From the NCBI GenBank assembly GCA_937864115.1, contig CALMII010000039.1:1-64000 (forward strand): DNA of 64,000 nucleotides, given 5' to 3'. Numbering within the stretch: position 1 is the stretch's first letter; the number at the start of each line of letters is the position of its first letter. Origin of the DNA: an uncultured Steroidobacter sp. (GTDB lineage: Bacteria > Pseudomonadota > Gammaproteobacteria > Steroidobacterales > Steroidobacteraceae). Below the pieces are notes generated by a model, which worked only from the letters and a program-made list of their open reading frames with translations, was not told the origin of the DNA and ran no database searches. Below, piece by piece: positions 51,013-59,364 of the stretch. A program made the translations under genes and the position numbers.

Positions 51013-53460
51013 ATGGCAGGGGACACCATGATCGTCGCGCTGCGCCGTCTGTCGCGCGAGAAGCGCTACGCAGCGATCAACGTCCTGACGCTGGCGCTCG
51101 GCATCGCCAGCTGCGTGCTGATCGCCCTCTACCTGCGCAGCGAGCTTGCCTACGACCGCTGGCAGGCCAATCACGATCGCATCTACCGCATGACCACGTC
51201 GTTCGTCGGTCCCAACGGTGAGTCGCGCTCGGCCCTGAGTCAGGAAGGTCTCGGGCCCCTGCTGATGCAGGACTATCCGCAGCTCGGCGAACAAGTGCGC
51301 TTCATGCGCCCGCCCGAAGGAACCGTGCTGCGCTTCGAGAACAACCAGCGCCCCTGGGAGAATCTCTATCTTGCGGATGCGAGCGTGTTCGAGATCTTCA
51401 CGCACCAGATTCTCTACGGCGACGCCAGGACGGCGTTCGCCAAGCCGTTCTCGATCGCGATCAGCGAGCGCGTGGCGAGCTACTACTTCGGCGACGAGAA
51501 TCCGATCGGCAGGACGATCATGGCGGCGAACCTGCCGTTCATGGTGACGCTCGTCTATGCCGATCTGCCGGAGAACACGCACCTGCGGTACGACGCGCTG
51601 TTTCCGCTGGCATTGATGGACCTGATGTTTCCCGGCTTCAGCAAGAGCTACGTCAGCCGGCTGTGGACCCGTGGTGTGTATACGTACGTGAGGGTGCCGC
51701 CGCAGTTCGATCCGCGCGACTTCAACTCGCTGGTCGACGGCTTCGTCGCCAGGTACATGACGGACCGCTCGGGCGCGCAGGGGAACAGGCGGTTCGAAGC
51801 GAGGCTCCAGCCGCTCGCCGACGTGCACTACGGCGAGAAGCTGGACGACGATCTGCCCACAGGCAACCTCTCCTATACATACGGATTCGGCGCCATCGCC
51901 GTGTTCATTCTGCTGGCTGCCTGCATCAACTACACGAACCTCGCAACGGCGCGAGCGGCGAGGCGCGCCAGAGAGGTGGGGATGCGCAAGGTGCTCGGTG
52001 CGACCCGGGTGGAACTCGTCGGGCAGTTCCTCGGCGAGTCGCTGGTCTTCACGGCGATTGCGCTGATCGCGGGCGTGCTGCTTGCGGCGCTGGTGCTTGC
52101 CCTGACGCCGATCGGCACTCTGATGGGTCATCAGCAATTGCTCGCCGGGATGTCTGACCCCGATGTGTGGGGAGGCATGTTGCTGCTGGGGCTGATCGTC
52201 GCGCTGTTGTCGGGGCTGTATCCCGCCTTCCATCTCTCGGAAATCTCGCCGCTCGCCGCACTCACTCACCTGCGCAGATCGTGGCAGACCGGTTTCAATC
52301 TGAGACAGATCCTGGTCGCGATCCAGGTCGCGATTTCCATCGGCGTCATCGCCTGTACTTTTCTGATGATGAGCCAGATGCGGTATGTCCACGAGAAGCC
52401 GCTGGGTTTCGCCAGGGACAATCGCCTGATCGTCACGCTGTATGGCTATGACGTGGTCCGGAACCTTCCGACCATCAAGACCGAGCTGCGGCGGCTGGAC
52501 AACGTACGGAACGTTTCCACCATCAACATCGTGCCCGGCACCGGCAGCAGCAACATTCGCATGCGGGTCGAAAGCACGCAGGGCACGCTCGAGCCGACCG
52601 AACTCGCCGCCCTGTGGATCGATCCCACCTTTCCCGACAGCATGGAGCTGCAGATCATCGAAGGTCGCGCATTCTCGGAGCAGATGGGCAGCGACCTGCA
52701 GGAAGCGGCGCTGGTCAACGAAACCCTGGTGCGCCGGTTCGGTTGGGACCACGCGGTGGGCAAGCGCATTCAGACCGTGGGGACGGGCTCGCGCACGCGA
52801 TTGGTCGTCGGCGTAGTGAAGGACTTCCACTACGCATCGTTGCACAACGCGGTCGGTCCGATGGTGATGATCCCGCTGGAGGAGCGCTACGACGAGGCGC
52901 TGCCGTTGCAGAAGGCGGTACTGCAATCCTCGGTCATCATCTCGCTGTCAGGCGAGCGTGTGGGCGAAACGTTGCAGCACATCAAGCAGCTCATGGGCCG
53001 GTTCGATCCGACGTTCAACTTCCAGCCGGTGTTTCTCGAGGATCGTCTGGAGCAGCTGTACCGGACGGAGGCGAGACTGCTGGCGCTTACCGGCATCTTC
53101 GCCGGCATCTGCATCGCCCTCTCCATCATCGGCATTGCGGCGCTGTCCGCATTCATGGTCGAGCAGCGAAGCCGCGAGATCGGGATACGCAAGCTGCTCG
53201 GCGCCTCCGATCGCAGCATCCTCACGATGCTGGGGCGACCGCTGTTGCTGCTGGTGATCGCCGCGGCCGTGCCAGCGTCCATCCTGGCCTGCTACGCGAT
53301 CGACCGGTGGCTGCAGCGGTTCGAATATCACGCCGGGATCACGGCCGGCCCCTTCGTGCTGGCGACATTCCTGATTGCCGCCGTCACGCTGATGACGGCC
53401 GCGTTGCAGGCGGGCAAGGCGATGCGGACCAATCCGGTAGAGGTGCTGCGTTACGAGTAG
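51013..53460 (+). CDS. ABC transporter permease with two FtsX domains
   Basis: An 815-residue inner-membrane permease. N-terminal helix (INVLTLALGIASCVLIALYL), a large MacB-PCD periplasmic domain (YDRWQANHDRIYRMTTSFVG, ISERVASYYFGDENPIGRTI), three FtsX helices (YGFGAIAVFILLAACINYTN, ARAARRAREVGMRKVLGATR), a second periplasmic domain and a second FtsX set (VEQRSREIGIRKLLGASDRS), ending TNPVEVLRYE. This matches the long permeases of antimicrobial/peptide exporters in proteobacteria and Bacteroidota. Start 51013 has GAGG upstream; ATG 51028 is possible. Cotranscribed with the ATPase. Confidence 0.92.
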   Translation: MAGDTMIVALRRLSREKRYAAINVLTLALGIASCVLIALYLRSELAYDRWQANHDRIYRMTTSFVGPNGESRSALSQEGLGPLLMQDYPQLGEQVRFMRPPEGTVLRFENNQRPWENLYLADASVFEIFTHQILYGDARTAFAKPFSIAISERVASYYFGDENPIGRTIMAANLPFMVTLVYADLPENTHLRYDALFPLALMDLMFPGFSKSYVSRLWTRGVYTYVRVPPQFDPRDFNSLVDGFVARYMTDRSGAQGNRRFEARLQPLADVHYGEKLDDDLPTGNLSYTYGFGAIAVFILLAACINYTNLATARAARRAREVGMRKVLGATRVELVGQFLGESLVFTAIALIAGVLLAALVLALTPIGTLMGHQQLLAGMSDPDVWGGMLLLGLIVALLSGLYPAFHLSEISPLAALTHLRRSWQTGFNLRQILVAIQVAISIGVIACTFLMMSQMRYVHEKPLGFARDNRLIVTLYGYDVVRNLPTIKTELRRLDNVRNVSTINIVPGTGSSNIRMRVESTQGTLEPTELAALWIDPTFPDSMELQIIEGRAFSEQMGSDLQEAALVNETLVRRFGWDHAVGKRIQTVGTGSRTRLVVGVVKDFHYASLHNAVGPMVMIPLEERYDEALPLQKAVLQSSVIISLSGERVGETLQHIKQLMGRFDPTFNFQPVFLEDRLEQLYRTEARLLALTGIFAGICIALSIIGIAALSAFMVEQRSREIGIRKLLGASDRSILTMLGRPLLLLVIAAAVPASILACYAIDRWLQRFEYHAGITAGPFVLATFLIAAVTLMTAALQAGKAMRTNPVEVLRYE

Positions 53461-53500
53461 CAAGAATCCACGGCCGGAGGAATCGCCGGCGAAGGACGCT

Positions 53501-55000
53501 CTAGCGCGACGGCGCTCTCCGTCGCGACTGCGCGTCCGCAGCATGCAGGCTGCGCCAGAGCAGATCGCAGCGTGCTTCGATCTCGGGAGTCATCGTGATC
53601 GCTCTGCCCCAGGCGCGCTTCGTTTCCGCCGGCCATTTGTTCGTCGCGTCCAGGCCGAGTTTGGAACCGAGTCCGGCAGTCGGGCTGGCGAAATCGAGGT
53701 AGTCGATGGGGGTGCGGCGCACGAGCATGGCATCGCGCGCCGGATCGACGCGCGTCGCGAGCGCCCAGATCACCTGCTTCCAGTCCCGGACGTCGATATC
53801 CGCATCGGTCACGATGACGAACTTCGTGTAGGTGAACTGGCGCAGAGTCGACCACACGGCCTGCATGATGCGTCGCGCATGTCCCGGATACGCCTTGTGG
53901 ATGCTGACGACCGCCACTCGATACGAGCAGGCTTCCGGCGGCAGCCAGAAATCCACGATCTCCGGAAAGGCCCGCTGCAGCAGGGGCACGAACATGTCGT
54001 TGAGTGCCATGGCGAGCACGGAGGGCTCGTCCTCGGGCGAACGTCCCATGTAGCCGCCGTGATAGATGGCGTCCCGGCGCATGGACACGCGCTCGACGGT
54101 GAGGACGGGAAAGCGCGCCTGCGAGTTGTAGTAGCCGGTGTGATCGCCGAAAGGTCCTTCGAGTGCTTCGTCGCCCGGATGGATGTGACCTTCGATCACG
54201 ATCTCGGCCGTCGCCGGTGCGCTCAGTCCGACCGCCGTCTGCCAGATCTCGCTGCGCCGGCGGCGCAGCAGCCCGGCGAACTGGAACTCCGACACCGTGT
54301 CGGGAATCGGCGCGGCTGCGGCAATCAGCAGCGCCGGATCGGCGCCGATCGCAACGACCACAGGGAATGGTTTGTCTGGATGTTTCCCGCACCATGACCG
54401 GTAGTCGAGGGCGCCGCCGCGATGCGGCAGCCAGCGCATGATCACGCGATTCGGGCCGAGCACCTGCTGGCGATAGACGGCCACGTTCTGCCGCGGATGC
54501 TGCACGCCGCGCGTGATGACGAGCCCCCACGTGATGAGCGGTCCGGCGTCTTCCGGCCAGCACGTCCAGACCGGCAGCGAGCCGAGGTCGATGTCGGCGC
54601 CCGTCTGCACGATCTCGCAGCACGGCGGGTTTGCAATCGTGCGCGGCGTCGCTTTCAGGAGCGGCGCAAAGGCCGGGAGGTGTTCGAAGACTTCGCTCGG
54701 CTGGTTCGGCCACTGCGGTTCCTTGAGGAACGCGAGCACGGAGCCGATCTCCCGCAACTGCGCCGTGCTCTCCAGGCCGAGCGCGGCAGCGACGCGCCGC
54801 GTCGTGCCGAACAGGTTGCCGAGCACCGGCATGGTCGAGCGCTGCGGTCGTTCGAACAACAGCGCGGGACCACCCTCGCGCAGGCTACGGCGGCACAGGG
54901 CCGTCATCTCCAGTCGCGGATCGACGGGAAAGGGCACGCGCTTCAGTTCGCCGCGACGCTCCAGGTCATTCATGAATTCGCGCAGGCTCGCGTAGCTCAT
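53501..55000 (-). CDS. ubiD: UbiD-family decarboxylase (3-octaprenyl-4-hydroxybenzoate carboxy-lyase)
   Basis: A 499-residue UbiD, a prenylated-FMN decarboxylase acting in ubiquinone synthesis. Motifs: SLREFMNDLERRGELKRV, FERPQRSTMPVLGNLFGTTR, LPVWTCWPEDAGPLITWGLV, the active-site ENR-type region around ALEGPFGDHTGYYN, and VIVTDADIDVRDWKQVIWAL. Length fits the family. ATG 55000 has GGAG upstream. It is divergent from ubiT across a short region holding an FNR-like site (55013-55026). Confidence 0.95.
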   Translation of the reverse strand: MSYASLREFMNDLERRGELKRVPFPVDPRLEMTALCRRSLREGGPALLFERPQRSTMPVLGNLFGTTRRVAAALGLESTAQLREIGSVLAFLKEPQWPNQPSEVFEHLPAFAPLLKATPRTIANPPCCEIVQTGADIDLGSLPVWTCWPEDAGPLITWGLVITRGVQHPRQNVAVYRQQVLGPNRVIMRWLPHRGGALDYRSWCGKHPDKPFPVVVAIGADPALLIAAAAPIPDTVSEFQFAGLLRRRRSEIWQTAVGLSAPATAEIVIEGHIHPGDEALEGPFGDHTGYYNSQARFPVLTVERVSMRRDAIYHGGYMGRSPEDEPSVLAMALNDMFVPLLQRAFPEIVDFWLPPEACSYRVAVVSIHKAYPGHARRIMQAVWSTLRQFTYTKFVIVTDADIDVRDWKQVIWALATRVDPARDAMLVRRTPIDYLDFASPTAGLGSKLGLDATNKWPAETKRAWGRAITMTPEIEARCDLLWRSLHAADAQSRRRAPSR

Positions 55001-55012
55001 CGTCCGCTCCAG

Positions 55013-55026
55013 TTGCGCAGGATCAA
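55013..55026. promoter_or_regulatory. Weak FNR-box-like site, ubiD-ubiT
   Basis: TTGCGCAGGATCAA: one half-site (ATCAA) is perfect, the other (TTGCG) has two changes from TTGAT. It is 58 bases upstream of ubiT and 13 bases from ubiD. Confidence 0.4.
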
Positions 55027-55083
55027 GATCCCGGCGGGCCGCCTGTGGCATAAGGCTGCGGTTTTCCCGAACCGGAGACGGTC

Positions 55084-55623
55084 ATGTTCGATGTGTCGCG
55101 TTCGTTCGCTCTCTGGCTGCGGCTTGCTCCGGCGAAGCTGCATGAGCGCCTGTTTGCACTGTCGCTCAATCATCTGCTGCGGGGACAGGCATTGTCGCTG
55201 CGGCTGGGCGAACTCGACGGCAAGCGGTTTCGCGTCTGCGCCGATGACGTGCCGATCGCGCTCACGTTCGAAGTCGCGGCAGGCGGCGTGCGATGTTCGG
55301 CGCTGCCGGCCGATGTGATCTTCCGCGCGCGACTGTGCGACTTCATTGCGCTCGCGCAGCGCCGCGAGGATCCCGACACGCTGTTCTTCCAGCGCCGTCT
55401 GTCGGTGGAGGGCGAAACGGAAACGGGTCTGCATCTCAAGAATCTGCTCGATGGCTGGGAATACGATGTGCCTGCGCACGTGCGCAGCGTCCTGCCGGCG
55501 CCGCTGTCGCATGTCGCATCGGGCATCAGTTCGGCAGCGCGTGCCCTGCATGCGCTATCCCGGGCGCGCCGGCCGGGTAGCCATCGCAGTAGCCGCCCGG
55601 CAGAAAACTCTCGGGCAGGCTGA
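55084..55623 (+). CDS. ubiT: UbiT, SCP2-domain accessory factor for anaerobic ubiquinone synthesis
   Basis: A 179-residue protein with an SCP2/sterol-carrier-like domain: LSLNHLLRGQALSLRLGELD, FRVCADDVPIALTFEVAAGG, ADVIFRARLCDFIALAQRRE and DTLFFQRRLSVEGETETGLH. E. coli UbiT (YhbT) is of similar size and binds lipid for the O2-independent ubiquinone pathway with UbiU and UbiV. It converges on ubiV, and the two coding regions overlap by 98 bases (55526-55623). The Arg/Ser-rich tail lies in the overlap. Confidence 0.88.
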   Translation: MFDVSRSFALWLRLAPAKLHERLFALSLNHLLRGQALSLRLGELDGKRFRVCADDVPIALTFEVAAGGVRCSALPADVIFRARLCDFIALAQRREDPDTLFFQRRLSVEGETETGLHLKNLLDGWEYDVPAHVRSVLPAPLSHVASGISSAARALHALSRARRPGSHRSSRPAENSRAG

Positions 55624-56413
55624 GGCGCGCGCCATCGAGTACGTCGCGGAACGTCTGCACGATCTGCAGGAAATCGTGCGAGTGCGGCGAAAGACGCAGG
55701 ATGTCGACGCCCGCATCGCGGATCGCGTTCACGTGCGGCAGAAGATTCTGGATCGCGGCGGACTGGGTCTGGATGCCGTTGAACGCCAGAAAAGGCCGAG
55801 CTTCGCGCGAGTACAGGGTCAGGCCGTCGGGATACTGGCCGCAGACGAATCCGCATTCGTCCTTCTGCAGGCGATGGGCCCGCGCCGTGAAGCAGCGTGC
55901 GGAGAATGCGAGCGGCATGCGCCCGTAGGCGAACAGTTCGAACTCCATGTTCGCGGGGCGGCTCGCGCTCAGTGTCCCGATCGTGCCGAGCGGCAGTTCG
56001 AGAGGCGCCACCCAGCGCCTCGCTCCATGCCGGGCAAGCCATGTCAGCGTCGCTGCGTTGTAGACGTTGAGATGCGGACCTGCGACGAATGCTCGGCCCG
56101 CGAGCGCATGCACCACGGCATAGTCGTTCGCTTCGACCAGAGCGTTCTCTTCGGCGATGCGGCAGGCCGTTGCCACCTCGGACTCTGCCTCGATGAGCGC
56201 CAGGGTCGATGCCACGACCTCCTTGCCGGCATCGCGCAGCATCTGCGCCACGGCCGGCCAGTCCTCGCGCTGCAGGGTGCGGCGTTTGCTGCACACGACT
56301 TCGCCGAGATAGACGATGTCCACCGGCGACTGGCACAGCTCGGCATAGAAGTGCAGCGCGGAGGCGCGATCCCAGAGATAGAGCAGGGGTCCGACGGCGA
56401 GTTTCACGTTCAT
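55526..56413 (-). CDS. ubiV: UbiV, U32-family Fe-S protein of O2-independent ubiquinone hydroxylation
   Basis: A 295-residue U32 peptidase-like protein: KLAVGPLLYLWDRASALHFY, DIVYLGEVVCSKRRTLQRED, MEFELFAYGRMPLAFSARCF, and FVCGQYPDGLTLYSRE, ending in SLPESFLPGGYCDGYPAG. The Cys of VVCSKR, ARCF, DECGFVCG fit the [4Fe-4S] ligands of UbiV. With UbiU it hydroxylates the ubiquinone ring without oxygen. The start at 56413 overlaps the ubiU stop (ATGA). Confidence 0.93.
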   Translation of the reverse strand: MNVKLAVGPLLYLWDRASALHFYAELCQSPVDIVYLGEVVCSKRRTLQREDWPAVAQMLRDAGKEVVASTLALIEAESEVATACRIAEENALVEANDYAVVHALAGRAFVAGPHLNVYNAATLTWLARHGARRWVAPLELPLGTIGTLSASRPANMEFELFAYGRMPLAFSARCFTARAHRLQKDECGFVCGQYPDGLTLYSREARPFLAFNGIQTQSAAIQNLLPHVNAIRDAGVDILRLSPHSHDFLQIVQTFRDVLDGARLSLPESFLPGGYCDGYPAGAPGIAHAGHALPN

Positions 56414-57441
56414 TGCCACGGACGGTGGTAGGCGCCGAGCGTGTGCGTGCGGCCTTCGGCGAGCGCGTCGAGTCCCTGGGTCACTTCCGTCGGCGGCGAC
56501 CAGCGCGGACCGGCGTGCATGCAATCATCGAGTGCACGCCGCAGCAGCCGGGTCACGGTCGCGACATACGCCGGCGAACGCTGACGACCCTCCACCTTGA
56601 TCGCTTTCACGCCGCCCTGGATGAGCGCAGGCAGTACGTCGAGCGCATTGAGGCTCGCCGGTTCTTCGATGGCGTGATAGGTGCTTCCTTCGACCGTGAA
56701 GCGTCCCTTGCAGAGCGTGGGATATCCCGCGGCTTCGGTGGGGAAGAACCGGTCGATGAGTACGCCGTTGAGGCGCGACTCGCGTCCTGCCGGCGTCTCT
56801 TCCCAGCGCACCGCGTGGGCGGGCGAGCAGACGCCGTGAGTGTTCGGCGATTGACCGGTGACGTAGGACGAGAGCGCGCAGCGTCCTTCGACCATGACGC
56901 ACAGGCTGCCGAACCCGAACACTTCGATCTCCACCGAGGTTCGCTCGATCAGCCTCGTGACCTGCGTGCACGACAGTACGCGAGGCAGCACGGCGCGCCG
57001 GATGCCGAACTCGCGCCGGTAGAACTCGAGCGCACGCCAGTTGGTCGCCGAGCCTTGCACGCTCAGGTGCAGGCGCAGGTCCGGGTGGCGATCCGCGGCG
57101 TAACGCATGAGACCGGGGTCGGCAAGGATCAGCGCATCGGCCCGCAAGCTCGCCGCCTGATCGATCGTCGCCATCACGGAGGCCCACGTCGCAGGCCGCG
57201 GATAGACGTTGAGCGCGACGAACACCCGCGCGCCGCGCGCGTGCGCATAGGCGATCCCGAGCGATGCTTCTTCGCGGCTGAAGTTCAGTCCCGGAAAATT
57301 GCGCGCGTTGCTCTCGCCGCGAAAGCCGATGTACACGGCATCGGCGCCGTGGTCGATCGCCGCGCGCAGCGCGGGCATCGTACCGGCGGGGCACACGAGT
57401 TCGACAGGAGGCTGCGGCTGTCGTGTCGTCTCACGAGTCAT
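56410..57441 (-). CDS. ubiU: UbiU, U32-family Fe-S protein of O2-independent ubiquinone hydroxylation
   Basis: A 343-residue U32 protein: VELVCPAGTMPALRAAIDHG, ADAVYIGFRGESNARNFPGL, HLSVQGSATNWRALEFYRRE, IEVFGFGSLCVMVEGRCALS, and the Cys-containing GVCSPAH and PTLCKGRF. These match UbiU, including its Fe-S cysteines. ATG 57441 is chosen; codons upstream run into the FNR box and the fnr 3' end. First gene of ubiUV, with an FNR-type palindrome 35 bases upstream, so anaerobic induction is expected. Confidence 0.93.
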   Translation of the reverse strand: MTRETTRQPQPPVELVCPAGTMPALRAAIDHGADAVYIGFRGESNARNFPGLNFSREEASLGIAYAHARGARVFVALNVYPRPATWASVMATIDQAASLRADALILADPGLMRYAADRHPDLRLHLSVQGSATNWRALEFYRREFGIRRAVLPRVLSCTQVTRLIERTSVEIEVFGFGSLCVMVEGRCALSSYVTGQSPNTHGVCSPAHAVRWEETPAGRESRLNGVLIDRFFPTEAAGYPTLCKGRFTVEGSTYHAIEEPASLNALDVLPALIQGGVKAIKVEGRQRSPAYVATVTRLLRRALDDCMHAGPRWSPPTEVTQGLDALAEGRTHTLGAYHRPWQ

Positions 57442-57475
57442 CGAGACAGCGTACGCACTGCCGGCGAACGCTGTC

Positions 57476-57489
57476 TTGACGCAGGTCAA
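57476..57489. promoter_or_regulatory. FNR-type box upstream of ubiU-ubiV
   Basis: TTGAC-GCAG-GTCAA is a perfect palindrome with one change per half from TTGAT-N4-ATCAA. It is 35 bases upstream of ubiU and overlaps the fnr stop codon region. Confidence 0.6.
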
Positions 57490-58178
57490 TCGCGTTCGCC
57501 CGAGGCAAGCGTGAGCAGTTCGATCGTGCTGCCGCGAACGTGAATCGCCTTCTCCCGGTGAAGCTGCTGCAGGATGCGGCTCACGGTCTCGACGCTCGTA
57601 TCGAGCAGGTTCGCGATGTCGCCGCGGCTCATCGCCAGCCGGAACCGCCGGCCATCGAAGCCGTGCCGTCGCAGACGTTCGGCATGGTCGGCCAGAAAGC
57701 CCGTGACGCGTTCGCGCATCGGCCCGCGTGTGAGCGGCAGCCGTGGCACGACGGCCGTACCGAGCAGATTCACCACCGCCGCCAGGTGTTCGACATTCCT
57801 GGGCACGGGCAGCTCGCAGCAGACGGACTGCTCGAGCGCGATCGCATCGCAGCGGTACGTACGGGAGCCGAAGGCTTCGAGCCCGATGATTTCGCCGGGC
57901 ACATGGAAAGCAATGACCCGCTCATGGCCATCCTCGGTGAGATGAACCGTCTTGATCGTGCCTTGCCGGACGGCGAACACGGAACCGGCCGCGCCTCCCG
58001 AGCGAAACAGTCGCGCGCCGGCGTCGAGTACTCGGAACGTCCCGCGGGCCGGCCGTTCCCGGCCGTCGCGATGAGCCAGCAGGACGGCCAGCCGGCAGAG
58101 CTCGTTCAGGTCGCAATCGCTGCACGCGAAGGGACGGGCACGGGCGTCCCCGCGATCTCTCGTGGCCCGACTGCTCAT
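57486..58178 (-). CDS. FNR-type oxygen-sensing transcriptional regulator
   Basis: A 230-residue Crp/FNR protein. N-terminal Cys19, Cys22 and Cys28 (FACSDCDLNELC) and central Cys110 (RTYRCDAIA) match the four [4Fe-4S] ligands of FNR. The cNMP-like barrel (GTIKTVHLTEDGHERVIAFH) and HTH (MSRGDIANLLDTSVETVSRI) contain the E-x-x-S-R recognition helix that reads TTGAT half-sites. An oxygen-labile cluster and dimerisation under anoxia are therefore expected. An FNR-like box lies 60 bases upstream (58238), suggesting autoregulation. ANR/FNR cannot be distinguished by eye. Confidence 0.92.
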   Translation of the reverse strand: MSSRATRDRGDARARPFACSDCDLNELCRLAVLLAHRDGRERPARGTFRVLDAGARLFRSGGAAGSVFAVRQGTIKTVHLTEDGHERVIAFHVPGEIIGLEAFGSRTYRCDAIALEQSVCCELPVPRNVEHLAAVVNLLGTAVVPRLPLTRGPMRERVTGFLADHAERLRRHGFDGRRFRLAMSRGDIANLLDTSVETVSRILQQLHREKAIHVRGSTIELLTLASGERD

Positions 58179-58237
58179 GTCATCACGCTCATGTCATCGC
58201 TCGATTCATGGTGGTGCGCCGGTGCGGAACAGTCATC

Positions 58238-58251
58238 TTGATCCATCTCAA
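58238..58251. promoter_or_regulatory. FNR-box-like site upstream of fnr
   Basis: TTGAT-CCAT-CTCAA: one mismatch from TTGAT-N4-ATCAA, 60 bases upstream of the fnr start. Confidence 0.6.
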
Positions 58252-58278
58252 TTTATACGGCGCGTCTGGCGCTCTGCT

Positions 58279-58292
58279 TTGACCTGGATCAG
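58279..58292. promoter_or_regulatory. FNR-box-like site upstream of nadA
   Basis: TTGAC-CTGG-ATCAG: symmetric one-base change per half from the FNR consensus, about 68 bases upstream of nadA. Confidence 0.5.
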
Positions 58293-58359
58293 GCCGGATG
58301 CAGTTCGACGCCGATACGCTTGCTGACGCGATTGGGCTGCAGGAGTCGGGAAGGTGGTG

Positions 58360-59364
58360 ATGCAGACGAAACTTCCGCCGTACACGCACAGAGAACATGC
58401 GGCGCGCTATTCGCGGGTGGTCCGCCTGATGCCGTCGATGGAGTGGGACGCCTACTTCGATCTCGTGAAACAGATCCAGGCGCTGAAGCGCGATCGCAAT
58501 GCCATCGTGCTCGCCCACAACTACCAGCGGCCCGAGATCTTCCACGCCGTCGCGGACATCCAGGGAGATTCGCTGACGCTCGCGCGCGAAGGCGCAAAGT
58601 CGCGCGCCGACGTGATCGTCATGTGCGGCGTGCGCTTCATGGCGGAGACGGCAAAGATCCTCTCGCCGGAGAAGACGGTGCTGCTGCCGTCGCCGAATGC
58701 GGGCTGTTCGCTCGCGGATTCGATCACCGCAGCGGACGTGCGGGCATTGCGGGCCCGGCATCCCGGTACGCCCGTCGTGTGCTACGTGAACACCGACGCG
58801 GCGGTGAAAGCGGAATGCGATGCATGCTGCACGTCCGCGAACGCCATCGAGATCGTCGAAGGACTCGGCGCGGATCAGGCCATCTTCGTTCCGGATGCCT
58901 ATCTCGCCGCGTACGTCGCGGCGCACTCGAAGGTGCAGATCATTCCGTGGCGCGGCCGGTGCGAGGTGCACGAACGTTTCACCGCGGGCGAGATCGAGGA
59001 ATACCGCCGGACGACCGGCGCTTACGTGATCGCGCATCCCGAATGCCCGCCCGAGGTCCAGGCCGTGGCCGACTACGTCGGCTCGACCTCCGGAATGATT
59101 GCAGCGCTGCGACGACGTCAACCTGCGCGCGCGGTGCTGGTCACCGAGTGTTCGATGGCCGACAACGTCTGCAGCGAGTTTCCGGAAACCGAGTTCGTCC
59201 GTCCCTGCAATCTGTGTCCGCACATGCAGTCGATCACGTTGCCGGGCATTCTGCGGGCGCTCGTGGACCTGCAGCCTGCGATCGAAGTGCCGGCGGACAT
59301 CGCAGCGAGGGCGAGACGCAGCATCGACCGCATGCTGGAGCTGACGGCTCGACACGCCGCATGA
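58360..59364 (+). CDS. nadA: Quinolinate synthase NadA
   Basis: A 334-residue [4Fe-4S] enzyme that condenses iminoaspartate with dihydroxyacetone phosphate to quinolinate for NAD synthesis. Motifs: RDRNAIVLAHNYQRPEIFHA, VADIQGDSLTLAREG, VMCGVRFMAETAKILSPEKT, PNAGCSLAD, ECDACCTSAN, HPECPPEVQAVADYVGSTSG and FVRPCNLCPHMQSITL. The Cys in NAGCS, CTSAN and NLCPH can hold the cluster. ATG 58360 has GGGAAGG upstream; GTGs at 58354/58357 precede it. The stop overlaps the nadB start (ATGA). Confidence 0.96.
   Translation: MQTKLPPYTHREHAARYSRVVRLMPSMEWDAYFDLVKQIQALKRDRNAIVLAHNYQRPEIFHAVADIQGDSLTLAREGAKSRADVIVMCGVRFMAETAKILSPEKTVLLPSPNAGCSLADSITAADVRALRARHPGTPVVCYVNTDAAVKAECDACCTSANAIEIVEGLGADQAIFVPDAYLAAYVAAHSKVQIIPWRGRCEVHERFTAGEIEEYRRTTGAYVIAHPECPPEVQAVADYVGSTSGMIAALRRRQPARAVLVTECSMADNVCSEFPETEFVRPCNLCPHMQSITLPGILRALVDLQPAIEVPADIAARARRSIDRMLELTARHAA

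Noticed and set aside
50260..52926. Minus-strand open frame of 888 codons across the exporter genes
   Set aside because: Antisense to an ABC ATPase and permease with clear motifs; composition typical of a shadow frame.
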